This document shows positions 27,168-35,563 of a stretch of DNA of 64,000 nucleotides, piece by piece. The notes under the pieces are model-generated. The model was not told where the DNA came from and did no database searches. It worked only from the letters and a program-made list of their open reading frames with translations. Origin of the DNA: Mycobacterium aquaticum (GTDB lineage: Bacteria > Actinomycetota > Actinomycetes > Mycobacteriales > Mycobacteriaceae); the NCBI RefSeq assembly GCF_002086485.1, contig NZ_MVHF01000008.1:62001-126000 (forward strand), in the 5' to 3' direction. The position numbers and the translations under genes are program-made. How positions within the stretch are numbered: position 1 is the stretch's first letter; each line of letters starts with the position of its first letter.

Positions 27168-27985
27168 CCTACCGGCGACGCAGCATCGAGATCGACGGGC
27201 TCACCACCAGCTATCTGGAGGCGGGCAGTGGCGATCCGGTGGTGCTGCTGCACGGTGGTGAGTTCGGCGCAGGTGCCGAACTGGCTTGGGAACACACCAT
27301 TGCCGCCTTGGCCGAGAACTACCGCGTGCTGGCGCCGGACATGCTGGGATTCGGGCAGAGCGCCAAGGTAGTCGACTTCATCGACGGGCGCGGCATGCGG
27401 ATTCGGCACATCGCCCGGTTCTGCGCCGAATTGGGTGTGGAATGCGCGCATTTCGTGGGCAACTCGATGGGAGCCGTCAATCTGTTGGCGGATCTGACCT
27501 CGACCGCACCCAAGCTGCCGGTGCGATCGCTCGTGGCGATCTGCGGGGGCGGGGACATCCAGCGCAACGAGCACAGCGCGGCGCTCTACGACTACGACGC
27601 CACGCTCGACGGCATGCGCCGCATCGTCACTGCGTTGTTCGCCGACCCCGGCTATCCGGCCGACGTGGCGTATGTGCGGCGACGGTATGACGCGAGCATC
27701 GCACCCGGGGCCTGGGAAGCATTGGCGGCGGCGCGGTTTCGCCGCCCGGGTCTCGAACCGCCAGCGCCGCCGTCGTCGCTGCGGGCCTACGATCGCATCG
27801 GCGTCCCGACGCTCGTCGTGGAAGGTGCCCGCGACAAGCTGCTCCCCGCGGGCTGGGCTGCCGCGATCGCCGGCCACATCGGCGGGGCATGCAGCACCGT
27901 GATACCCGAAGCGGGGCACTGCCCGCAGATCGAGCAGCCCGCGGCACTCAACGCGGTGCTGGTGGACTTCTTGAAAGAGGTGTGA
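27164..27985 (+). CDS. alpha/beta hydrolase
   Basis: A 273-residue alpha/beta hydrolase, second of the operon. Seen: VVLLHGGEFGAGAELAWE (oxyanion loop as in meta-cleavage hydrolases), nucleophile GNSMGAVN, acid region EGARDKLLP and His in AGHCPQIEQP. The MhpC/HsaD-like loop suggests C-C bond or ester hydrolysis. ATG overlaps the FMN reductase stop (ATGA). With the hydrolase at 18251 the operon has two such enzymes, consistent with two ring- or lactone-opening steps. Confidence 0.9.
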   Translation: MTYRRRSIEIDGLTTSYLEAGSGDPVVLLHGGEFGAGAELAWEHTIAALAENYRVLAPDMLGFGQSAKVVDFIDGRGMRIRHIARFCAELGVECAHFVGNSMGAVNLLADLTSTAPKLPVRSLVAICGGGDIQRNEHSAALYDYDATLDGMRRIVTALFADPGYPADVAYVRRRYDASIAPGAWEALAAARFRRPGLEPPAPPSSLRAYDRIGVPTLVVEGARDKLLPAGWAAAIAGHIGGACSTVIPEAGHCPQIEQPAALNAVLVDFLKEV

Positions 27986-28791
27986 TGAACGAGCTGGCGG
28001 GTAAGGTCGCGGTGATCACCGGCGGTGCAGCAGGACTCGGCGAAGGCCTGGCACGGCGCTTCGCCGGGGAAGGCGCGCAGGTGATGATCGGGGACGTGGA
28101 GAAGAACCGCGGTGCTGGCCTCGCCGCCGAGCTGGGGGACACCGCGTCATTCCTGGCCACCGATGTGTCCGATCCCGAACAGGTCGGCGCGTTGATCGCC
28201 GCCGCGGTCGAGCGGTTCGGCGGCCTGGACGTCATGGTGAACAACGCAGGGGTGTCGGGCACCATGCACCGGCGGTTCATGGACGACGATCTGGCGGACT
28301 TCCACGACGTGATGGGGGTCAACGTGCTCGGCGTGATGGCCGGTACGCGTGACGCCGCCCGGCACATGTCTGCCCACGGCGGCGGCTCGATCATCAACCT
28401 GACGTCGATCGGCGGAATCCAGGCCGGTGGGGGTGTGATGACCTACCGGGCCTCCAAGGCCGCCGTCATCCAGTTCACCAAGTCCGCGGCGATCGAATTG
28501 GCGCACTATGAGATTCGGGTCAACGCCATCGCACCGGGCAATATCCGGACGGCCATCGTGGCGAAATCGGCTTCTGCCGAGGATCGGGAGCGAATCGAGC
28601 AATTCGAAGAGGGGATCCGGGCACAGATGCGCGCGGACCGTCCACTGAAGCGAGAGGGGACCGTCGACGACGTCGCGGAGGCGGCGTTGTACTTCGCGGG
28701 CGACCGCTCGCGTTATGTGACCGGCACGGTGTTGCCCATCGACGGCGGCACGGTAGCGGGCAAGGTCATCGTCCGCAACGAAAAGCCCTAG
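27985..28791 (+). CDS. SDR oxidoreductase
   Basis: A 268-residue classical SDR: VITGGAAGLGEGLARRF, NNAG, active site LTSIGGIQAGGGVMTYRASK with Ser, Tyr and Lys, and C-terminal TGTVLPIDGGTVAG. It begins one base inside the previous stop (TGATG) and is the last gene of the ten-gene operon that starts at 18251. The next gene, a TetR regulator, has its own upstream region. Role probably oxidation of a secondary alcohol. Confidence 0.9.
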   Translation: MNELAGKVAVITGGAAGLGEGLARRFAGEGAQVMIGDVEKNRGAGLAAELGDTASFLATDVSDPEQVGALIAAAVERFGGLDVMVNNAGVSGTMHRRFMDDDLADFHDVMGVNVLGVMAGTRDAARHMSAHGGGSIINLTSIGGIQAGGGVMTYRASKAAVIQFTKSAAIELAHYEIRVNAIAPGNIRTAIVAKSASAEDRERIEQFEEGIRAQMRADRPLKREGTVDDVAEAALYFAGDRSRYVTGTVLPIDGGTVAGKVIVRNEKP

Positions 28792-28817
28792 CGCCGAGAC
28801 GACGGTTTGTGGCGAGG

Positions 28818-28828
28818 TAACGCGGTTA
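28818..28828. promoter_or_regulatory. short palindrome upstream of TetR gene
   Basis: TAACGCGGTTA has perfect TAAC/GTTA arms around GCG, about 90 bp before the TetR start. It differs from the island palindrome and could be the self-operator of this TetR protein. The position is the only support. Confidence 0.25.
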
Positions 28829-28914
28829 TCGCGGCAGAAACCGTAGTGTCGGCGGGGCGGCCAATTTTAAATCAACTGCTTGACTTAGTGACAGAAACGG
28901 CGTTGACTGTAACG

Positions 28915-29571
28915 GTGACGACAGCCAGTCGGACGGCGCGGGCCGATCGGGTCAGCTCCACGCAGGAGGCCATCCTCAAAGCGGCCGAACGGCTTTACGC
29001 CGAGCATGGCGTATTCGCGGTGTCCAACCGTCAGGTCAGCGAAGCGGCGGGGCAGGGCAACAACGCTGCGGTCGGTTACCACTTCGGCACCAAGACCGAT
29101 CTGGTCCGCGCCATCGAGCACAAGCACCGTGGCCCCATCGAGGAGCTTCGCGAACGGATGGTCGCGGAGCTCGGTGGTTCGGCCGATCTGCGGGACTGGG
29201 TCGATTGCCTGGTGCGTCCGCTCACCGATCATCTTGCCGCGCTGGGTAACCCGACCTGGTACGCGCGATTCGCCGCCCAAGTTATGACCGATCCGGCGTA
29301 CCACGACATTATCGTCAGGGACGCCCTGAGCAGCGAGTCGCTGGTGGAGGTGATCGACGGCATGACGAACTGCCTGCCCGATCTACCCGGTGAGGTCCGC
29401 GCCGAACGCAACATCATGGCGCGAAACCTGTTGATGCACAGCTGCGCGGACCGCGAACGCGGCCTGGCCCAGGGGGCGAGCGTACCGCGGGCGTCGTGGT
29501 CGGACGCGGCCTCGGGGCTCGTCGATGCCATCGTCGGGCTGTGGCGGGCGCCGGTCACTCACGAAGGCTGA
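28915..29571 (+). CDS. TetR-family transcriptional regulator
   Basis: A 218-residue regulator if the GTG at 28915 is the start; GTG 28888 and upstream codons are in frame, and no good ribosome site decides. N-terminal TetR helix-turn-helix: ILKAAERLYAEHGVFAVSNRQVSEAAGQGNNAAVGYHFGTKTDLVRAI. The C-terminal ligand-binding part has FAAQVMTDPAYHDIIVRDAL. It lies five bases before the ferredoxin-P450 pair and probably controls that operon. The upstream 120 bp contain TTGACT twice but no convincing promoter. Confidence 0.88.
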   Translation: MTTASRTARADRVSSTQEAILKAAERLYAEHGVFAVSNRQVSEAAGQGNNAAVGYHFGTKTDLVRAIEHKHRGPIEELRERMVAELGGSADLRDWVDCLVRPLTDHLAALGNPTWYARFAAQVMTDPAYHDIIVRDALSSESLVEVIDGMTNCLPDLPGEVRAERNIMARNLLMHSCADRERGLAQGASVPRASWSDAASGLVDAIVGLWRAPVTHEG

Positions 29572-29576
29572 ACCGC

Positions 29577-29771
29577 GTGAAAATCACTGTCGACCAAGAT
29601 AAATGCGTTTCATCCGGACAGTGCGTGCTCAATGCCGCCGAACTGTTCGACCAGCGTGACGACGATGGCGTCGTCGTCCTGCTCCAAACCAGCCCCGGCC
29701 CCGAACGATTCGATGATGCGCGGCGGGCCGCGACGGCCTGCCCGGCCCTGGCCATCGCGATCGAGGAATGA
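29577..29771 (+). CDS. 3Fe-4S ferredoxin
   Basis: A 64-residue ferredoxin with Cys10, Cys16 and Cys55 (KCVSSGQC and ACP), the pattern of actinobacterial 3Fe-4S ferredoxins that serve P450s. GTG at 29577. It lies ten bases upstream of the P450 at 29782, a usual arrangement, and should pass electrons from a reductase encoded elsewhere to that P450. Confidence 0.93.
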   Translation: MKITVDQDKCVSSGQCVLNAAELFDQRDDDGVVVLLQTSPGPERFDDARRAATACPALAIAIEE

Positions 29772-29781
29772 GATCCCCTGC

Positions 29782-30999
29782 ATGCCCGAAACCTTGACTG
29801 AAGTCGACATCCCCGACTACCCGATGGAGCGCGACGCACGGTGCCCGTTCGCACCGCCGCCGCAGATGCTGGGCAACGACAGCGGGCTCTCGCGGGTGCG
29901 GATCTGGGACGGCAGCACACCATGGCTCATCACCGGCCATGAGGAGGCCCGCGCACTCTTCGCCGATTCGCGGGTCAGCGTCGACGATCGTCGTGCAGGC
30001 TTCCCGCACTGGAACGAACACATGCTCTCCACCGTCGACAAGCGGCCGCGGTCCGTGTTCACCTCCGACGCCGAAGAGCACACCCGGTTCCGCCGCATGC
30101 TCTCCAAACCGTTCACCTTCCGTCGCGTCGAGGGGCTCCGGCCGGCGATCCAGAAGATCACCGACGAGTGCATCGACGCGATCCTCGCCGGACCACAGCC
30201 CGCCGATATCGTCACCACCCTCGCACTGCCGGTGCCGACCGTGGTGATCAGCGAAATGCTCGGTGTCCCTTACGAAGACCACGAGTTCTTCCAGCATCAC
30301 GCCAACGTCGGCCTGGCCCGCTACTCGAGCGCCGAGGACGGCCAGAAGGGCGCGATGAGCCTGGCGCAGTACCTGATCAACCTGGTCGAGGCCAAGCAGA
30401 AGAACCCCGCCGAGGACGCGGTGTCGGATCTGGCGGAGCGGGTCAACGCCGGCGAGATCAGCGTGAAAGAGGCTGCGCAACTGGGGACCGGTCTGCTCAT
30501 CGCCGGTCACGAGACCACCGCCAACATGATCGGCATCGGCGTGCTGGCGCTACTGGAGAACCCCGAGCAGGCAGACCTGTTGCGCAACACCGAGGATCCG
30601 AAGGTGATCGCCAACGCCGTCGAGGAGCTGATGCGCTATCTGTCGATCATCCAGAACGGTCAGCGGCGCGTCGCCATCGACGACATCGCGATCAGCGGCC
30701 AGACCATCCGTGCCGGTGAGGGCATCATCATCGACCTGGCCCCGTCGAACTGGGACGACAAGGCTTTTCCGCATCCGGACAAGCTGGACCTGAGCCGCGA
30801 CGCCGGGCAGCAGCTGGGCTTCGGGTACGGACGCCATCAATGCGTGGGCCAACAGCTGGCCCGCGCCGAGTTGCAGATCGTCTTCCACACCCTGCTGCGC
30901 CGCATACCCACCCTGCGGCTGGCCATTCCGTTCGACGAGGTGCCCTTCAAGCACGACCGCCTCGCCTACGGCGTCTACGAACTTCCCGTCACCTGGTGA
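29782..30999 (+). CDS. cytochrome P450 (CYP105-like)
   Basis: A 405-residue P450 with AGHETT (241-246), ExxR at 282-285 and haem loop FGYGRHQC with Cys354. The N-terminal region (FADSRVSVDDRRAGFPHWNE, TSDAEEHTRFRRMLSKPFTFRR) resembles actinobacterial CYP105-type enzymes and differs clearly from the P450s at 444 and 58888. Its own ferredoxin precedes it and an amidohydrolase follows by 19 bases. Substrate unknown. Confidence 0.94.
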   Translation: MPETLTEVDIPDYPMERDARCPFAPPPQMLGNDSGLSRVRIWDGSTPWLITGHEEARALFADSRVSVDDRRAGFPHWNEHMLSTVDKRPRSVFTSDAEEHTRFRRMLSKPFTFRRVEGLRPAIQKITDECIDAILAGPQPADIVTTLALPVPTVVISEMLGVPYEDHEFFQHHANVGLARYSSAEDGQKGAMSLAQYLINLVEAKQKNPAEDAVSDLAERVNAGEISVKEAAQLGTGLLIAGHETTANMIGIGVLALLENPEQADLLRNTEDPKVIANAVEELMRYLSIIQNGQRRVAIDDIAISGQTIRAGEGIIIDLAPSNWDDKAFPHPDKLDLSRDAGQQLGFGYGRHQCVGQQLARAELQIVFHTLLRRIPTLRLAIPFDEVPFKHDRLAYGVYELPVTW

Positions 31000-31018
31000 C
31001 CCATGATCGGAGAACCCC

Positions 31019-32218
31019 ATGTCTGCTCTGACTGCCACGCTCTATCCGTCGGAAGGCTTTGGCGCGCCGAAGAATCGGCGTGGTCACGCCGCGGAGGGCG
31101 GGGTGACCGGACTGCCCGAAGGCACCGAGGTCTTCTCGGCCGACAACCACATCTCGGTGGCCGACGACATCTTCTACGACCGTTTCCCCGACGAACTCAA
31201 GGGTGCGGCGCCGCGCATCTGGTATGAGGACGGCGCCTACATGGTCGGGATGAAGGGCAAGGCATGGACGGGTGGCGATTTCGGCCGCGTGCTCATGCAG
31301 TACGACGATCTGGCCGGCGCGGCGACCAACAACATCGACGCCCGGATCCGGGAACTCGGCGAGGACGGCATCGACAAAGAGCTGGCGTTCCCCAACGCTG
31401 TGCTCGCGCTGTTCCACTACCCGGACAAGGGCATCCGTGAGCGGGTGTTCCGCATCTACAACGAGCACATCGCCGATCTGCAGGAGCGGTCGAACGGCCA
31501 TTTCTACGGTGTCGGGCTGATCAACTGGTGGGATCCGAAAGGCACCCGCAGCACGCTCGAGGAACTCAAGTCCTTGGGGCTCAGGACTTTCCTGCTGCCG
31601 CTGAATCCGGGTAAGGACGACGAGGGGAACATCTACGACTACGGCAGCACCGACATGGACGCGGTGTGGGACGAGATCGAGGCCTCCGGCGTGCCGGTCA
31701 GCCACCACATCGGCGAGACCCCACCCAAGACACCGTGCCAGAACAACAGCGTCGTGGTCGGCATGATGGTCAACGTCGACTCGTTTCGCGAGCAGTTCGC
31801 CAAGTACGTCTTCTCCGGCATCCTCGACCGGCATCCCACATTGAAAGTTGGTTGGTTCGAGGGCGGTATCGCATGGGTGCCGACGGCCCTGCAGGACGCC
31901 GAACACATGCTGGCCTCCTACCGGCACATGTTCAATCACGAACTGCAGCACGATATCCGGCACTACTGGGACCGCCACATGAGCGCGTCGTTCATGGTGG
32001 ACCCGCTGGGGCTGCGGCTGATCGACGAGATCGGCGTCGACAACGTGATGTGGTCCAGCGACTACCCGCACAACGAGTCCACGTTCGGCTATTCGGAGAA
32101 ATCGCTGAAGACCGTCGTCGACGCTGTCGGCCCGGACGCCGCCACCAAGATCGTCAGCACCAACATCCAGAAGTTCCTTGGGCTGCGTACGCGCGGATCA
32201 ATCGGGGTCGAAGCATGA
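31019..32218 (+). CDS. amidohydrolase-related (ACMSD-like, amidohydrolase 2 family)
   Basis: A 399-residue TIM-barrel metal hydrolase/decarboxylase of the PF04909 type (ACMSD, gamma-resorcylate decarboxylase). Seen: FSADNHISVADD (metal site 1), VSHHIGETPP, FEGGIAWVPTAL and the C-terminal DNVMWSSDYPHNEST with catalytic Asp. It is related to the protein at 48382 (DDHIIEPPNMF and WEMDYPHSDSMW). Such proteins are recurrent in mycobacterial catabolic clusters. The next gene overlaps by ATGA. Activity probably C-C bond hydrolysis or decarboxylation. Confidence 0.87.
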   Translation: MSALTATLYPSEGFGAPKNRRGHAAEGGVTGLPEGTEVFSADNHISVADDIFYDRFPDELKGAAPRIWYEDGAYMVGMKGKAWTGGDFGRVLMQYDDLAGAATNNIDARIRELGEDGIDKELAFPNAVLALFHYPDKGIRERVFRIYNEHIADLQERSNGHFYGVGLINWWDPKGTRSTLEELKSLGLRTFLLPLNPGKDDEGNIYDYGSTDMDAVWDEIEASGVPVSHHIGETPPKTPCQNNSVVVGMMVNVDSFREQFAKYVFSGILDRHPTLKVGWFEGGIAWVPTALQDAEHMLASYRHMFNHELQHDIRHYWDRHMSASFMVDPLGLRLIDEIGVDNVMWSSDYPHNESTFGYSEKSLKTVVDAVGPDAATKIVSTNIQKFLGLRTRGSIGVEA

Positions 32219-33447
32219 CCACGTTCGCGACGTCCAACACGGCCGCGATCGACATTCCGGACGAGCCGGACTTCTCCCGGATGCGTCGAGAGGTGAGCGT
32301 GCGGTTGCGGGCAGCGATGCGCGAGCAGGGCATCGACGCGCTGATCCTGCTCGGCAACGGCAGTGTCGTCTACGCAACCGGTGCGAGCTGGCCGCTGCTC
32401 GATGCGGGCCTCTCGCACGTCGAGCGACCCGTCGCCATCGTGCTGGCTGATGACGAGTACCCCCATCTGTTCATGCCGGCCCGCGAGGGCGCGCCGCTGG
32501 AGACCGATCTGCCCGACGATCATCTGCACGGCCCGCTGTTCCTCGAATTCGACGAGGGCGTGGAGCATTTCGGCAAAGTGGTGGCCGAGCTGGTCCGGCC
32601 GGGTGCGACGGTGGCGGTCGACGAGCTGACCGGCGCGATGCGACGGGCGGCGGCCCGGCTGTTTCCGGGCGGTGCTCCGCTGGACGCCGCCTCGGTGGTG
32701 GGTGCGGCCAAGCTGGTCAAGACACCCGACCAGATGTCCGCGGTGCGACGGGCCTGCCGCATCACCGAGCAGGCCATGGTCGACGTTCAGAAGGCACTGG
32801 TGCCCGGTGTTCGGCAGATCGACCTGTCGGCGCAATTCGTCCGGCGCGCTTTTGAATTGGGTGCGACGGCGAACATGCTGGAGGCCATCTGGCAGGTCAT
32901 GCCCTCCACCAAGGCCGAGGGCACCTGGACGACGCACGGCGATCTGGCGTTGCCGCTGTTGACCACCGAACGGGAGCTGGCCAAAGGCGACGTGCTGTGG
33001 ACAGACGTGTCGATCACCTATGGTGGCTACTGCTCTGACTTCGGCCGCACCTGGGTGGTGGGGCAGGAGCCCACCACCCGCCAACACGATCAGTTCCACC
33101 AGTGGCGTGACATCCTCGGCGCGGTGTTGGCGGTGACGAAAGCCGGTGCCACGTCGGGAGATCTGGCCCGCGCGGCGATCAAGGCCGCGGGCGGTCGTAA
33201 ACCCTGGCTGCCGCATTTCTACCTCGGTCACGGCATCGGCACCAATGCGGCCGAGATGCCGATGATCGGCACCGATCTGGGTGAGGCGTTCGACGACAAT
33301 TTCGTGTTCCCCGCCGGCATGCTGCTCGTTCTGGAGCCGGTGATCTGGGAGGACGGCACCGGGGGCTATCGAAGCGAGGAGATCGTGGTGATTACCGAGG
33401 GCGGCTGGATGTCGCTGACCGACTACCCGTACGACCCCTACCTGTGA
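32215..33447 (+). CDS. M24 (pita-bread fold) metallopeptidase/creatinase-like
   Basis: A 410-residue M24 protein with all five metal ligands of the dinuclear site: Asp264 and Asp275 (WTDVSITYGGYCSDFGRTW), His339 (LGHGIG), Glu374 (VLEP) and Glu388 (YRSEEIVVIT). The family covers aminopeptidase P, prolidase and creatinase, all cleaving C-N bonds. Its presence in a lipid/ring catabolic operon, next to a metal-less paralogue, suggests an amide-linked substrate or a repurposed hydrolase. ATG overlaps the amidohydrolase stop. Confidence 0.9.
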   Translation: MTTFATSNTAAIDIPDEPDFSRMRREVSVRLRAAMREQGIDALILLGNGSVVYATGASWPLLDAGLSHVERPVAIVLADDEYPHLFMPAREGAPLETDLPDDHLHGPLFLEFDEGVEHFGKVVAELVRPGATVAVDELTGAMRRAAARLFPGGAPLDAASVVGAAKLVKTPDQMSAVRRACRITEQAMVDVQKALVPGVRQIDLSAQFVRRAFELGATANMLEAIWQVMPSTKAEGTWTTHGDLALPLLTTERELAKGDVLWTDVSITYGGYCSDFGRTWVVGQEPTTRQHDQFHQWRDILGAVLAVTKAGATSGDLARAAIKAAGGRKPWLPHFYLGHGIGTNAAEMPMIGTDLGEAFDDNFVFPAGMLLVLEPVIWEDGTGGYRSEEIVVITEGGWMSLTDYPYDPYL

Positions 33448-34607
33448 GCGCCGGCGCGCGCGCCGAGGGCCGCACCGAAATTGAGGCGGACCCATACAAC
33501 CTGCGCTACGGGCGCCGCAGACGCGTTCTCGAGCAGATGGACTGCCACGACCTGGACGTCCTGGTACTCGGCAGGCAGGCCAACGTGCGGTATGTGACCG
33601 GGGCACCGCAGCTGTGGGTGGCAGGCACCCGGCCGTTCGGCCCGATCTGCACGCTGGTGCGGGCCACCGGGGCCATCCACCTCAACAGCACCTGGGACGA
33701 GGGTATGCCCGAGGAGATCGACCACGATCACCTCTACGGCCTGGCCTGGAACCCCATGACGCTCATCGGGGTACTGCAGGGCATCGCCGGCTGCGACACC
33801 GCCACACGGGTCGGAACCGACGCGTTGACACCGAATTTCGCCAAACTGCTGCCGATGGCGTTTCCCAACGCCGAGCTGGTCGATGGCGAGCAGGCCATGC
33901 GGACCGCCCGGCGCGTCAAGACGGCCGACGAGGTGGCGGCGCTGCGGGCGTCGGTACGTGTGGCCGAGGAGGGCTTGGCTTCGGCTGTGGCGGAACTGAT
34001 TCCGGGTACCACCGAGCGAAACCTGGCCGGTGCGTTGATGGAAGCCGAGGCAGCCGGCGGCGTGAGCACACCCGCCACCCAGGATTCGGCATGGATCACC
34101 AGCAAGGACATCCCGTGGCGGCGAGCTGCCGGCGACGGTCGGCTGCGAGACGGCGATCTGGTGGTGATCTCCGCCGGGGTGCTCGCCGACGGCTACGTCG
34201 GCGAGGTGGCCCGGACGCTGCCGGTCGGGAAGGTGCCCGACGCGCGCCCGGTGCGTGCCCTCTATGCCCGCCGTGATGCGTTGTGGGACAAGCTCCTGAC
34301 TGCCTGCCAGCCGGGCCGTCCGGCCAGTGCCCTGCTGGATGCCTATGACGCTGCGGGCGAGCCGGTGCCGCCGGCGCCGGTGGCACACGGGCTTGGTCTG
34401 GGTTTCGATCCGCCCGTCGTGTCACAGCACCTGCGTGCGACATCTGATGCGGAGATCCTCGCCGAGGGCATGGTGCTGGCGGTGACCGCACACGTGTGGC
34501 AGCGGGGGCTCGGTGCGGTGTTCAGCCGGGACGCGGTGCTGATCACCGCCGACGGTGCCGAGGTGCTCTCCACCAGCCCGTCCTGGAGTGAGGCCCGCGA
34601 TGACTGA
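33444..34607 (+). CDS. M24-fold paralogue lacking metal ligands
   Basis: A 387-residue M24-fold protein directly behind the intact one (GTGA overlap). Aligning the two by eye, four of five metal ligands are replaced: Asp264 by Ser243, Asp275 by Glu254, Glu374 by Thr348 and Glu388 by Arg362; only His315 (VAHGLGLG) is kept. It is therefore unlikely to be a metal peptidase and may be a non-catalytic partner subunit or a substrate-binding protein. Length and overall fold motifs remain intact, and the frame is open, so it is not a pseudogene. Confidence 0.85.
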   Translation: MSAGARAEGRTEIEADPYNLRYGRRRRVLEQMDCHDLDVLVLGRQANVRYVTGAPQLWVAGTRPFGPICTLVRATGAIHLNSTWDEGMPEEIDHDHLYGLAWNPMTLIGVLQGIAGCDTATRVGTDALTPNFAKLLPMAFPNAELVDGEQAMRTARRVKTADEVAALRASVRVAEEGLASAVAELIPGTTERNLAGALMEAEAAGGVSTPATQDSAWITSKDIPWRRAAGDGRLRDGDLVVISAGVLADGYVGEVARTLPVGKVPDARPVRALYARRDALWDKLLTACQPGRPASALLDAYDAAGEPVPPAPVAHGLGLGFDPPVVSQHLRATSDAEILAEGMVLAVTAHVWQRGLGAVFSRDAVLITADGAEVLSTSPSWSEARDD

Positions 34608-35559
34608 CCGACCCAAGCCCGAGGAGATCATCCTCTACGAGAAGGATCCCACCACCAAGATCGCCACCATCACGTTCAACCGGCCGGACTATCTCAACGC
34701 GCCGACGTCGATGGCGCGGCTGCGTTATGCCGATGTGCTGCGCGCCGCCAACGCCGACAACGATGTCAAGGTCGTCATCATCCGCGGTGTCGGCGACAAC
34801 CTGGGCAGCGGTGCGGATCTGCCGGAGTTCATGGAAGGCAATGACAATCCGGAGGCGCGACTTGCCGAGCTGCGCCTGGAGGATGACGGCGTCGGCGAGG
34901 TGACCTACCCACCGAAGGGCACCTTCCGCAACGGCGCCACCATCTCGGCCTGGTACGCCAACTCCCAGGCGGGCAACCGTGCGCTGCAGGATTTCAAGAA
35001 GATCAGCATCGTCGAGGCCAAGGGCTACTGCTATGGCTGGCATTTCTATCAGTGCGCCGACGCCGATCTGGTGATCTCCAGTGACGACGCGCTGTTCGGC
35101 CATCCGTCGTTTCGCTACCACGGCTGGGGTCCGCGAATGTGGACGTGGGTCCAGATGATGGGCCTGCGCAAGTTCCAGGAGATGGTCTTCACCGGCAGGC
35201 CGTTCACCGCCGCCGAGATGTACGACTGCAACTTCCTCAACAAGGTAGTGCCTCGCGACCGGTTGGAGGCCGAGACCGAGAAGTATGCGCGCGCCTGCGC
35301 ACGGAACCGGCCGGTGGACACCGTCTTTCAGCAGAAGATGTTCTTCGAGATCTTCAAACAGCAGCAGGGCGAGTACATGGGCAGCCTGCTCAGCGCGTTC
35401 TTCGAGTCGATGGGCAACGGGGTGGCCAACGACAGCGACGACGACCTCGACATGTTCGAGTCGATCGATTCCGGATTGTCGGCCGCCGTCAACGACAACG
35501 ACAGCAAGTTCCCGCCCGACTTCCGGCTGTCCAAGAAGAACCGCGACAAACCCGAATAG
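34600..35559 (+). CDS. enoyl-CoA hydratase/isomerase (crotonase) family
   Basis: A 319-residue crotonase-fold protein, longer than the usual 260 through an insert after the first CoA-binding segment and an acidic C-terminal tail. Seen: TFNRPDYLNAPTS, RGVGDNLGSGADLPEF and AKGYCYGWHFYQCADADLVI. The first catalytic Glu is absent (HPSFRYHGWG), the second present (KFQEMVFTG). Starts at ATG 34600, overlapping the M24 paralogue by 8 bp. A ring-opening hydrolase or decarboxylase role is as plausible as hydration. Confidence 0.87.
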   Translation: MTDRPKPEEIILYEKDPTTKIATITFNRPDYLNAPTSMARLRYADVLRAANADNDVKVVIIRGVGDNLGSGADLPEFMEGNDNPEARLAELRLEDDGVGEVTYPPKGTFRNGATISAWYANSQAGNRALQDFKKISIVEAKGYCYGWHFYQCADADLVISSDDALFGHPSFRYHGWGPRMWTWVQMMGLRKFQEMVFTGRPFTAAEMYDCNFLNKVVPRDRLEAETEKYARACARNRPVDTVFQQKMFFEIFKQQQGEYMGSLLSAFFESMGNGVANDSDDDLDMFESIDSGLSAAVNDNDSKFPPDFRLSKKNRDKPE

Positions 35560-35563
35560 GCCT

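Noticed and set aside
18251..28791. Standard complete mhp (hydroxyphenylpropionate) pathway
   Set aside because: Only MhpC-, MhpA- and MhpB-like genes are present; mhpD, mhpE and mhpF counterparts are absent and KstD-like and luciferase-like genes are added.
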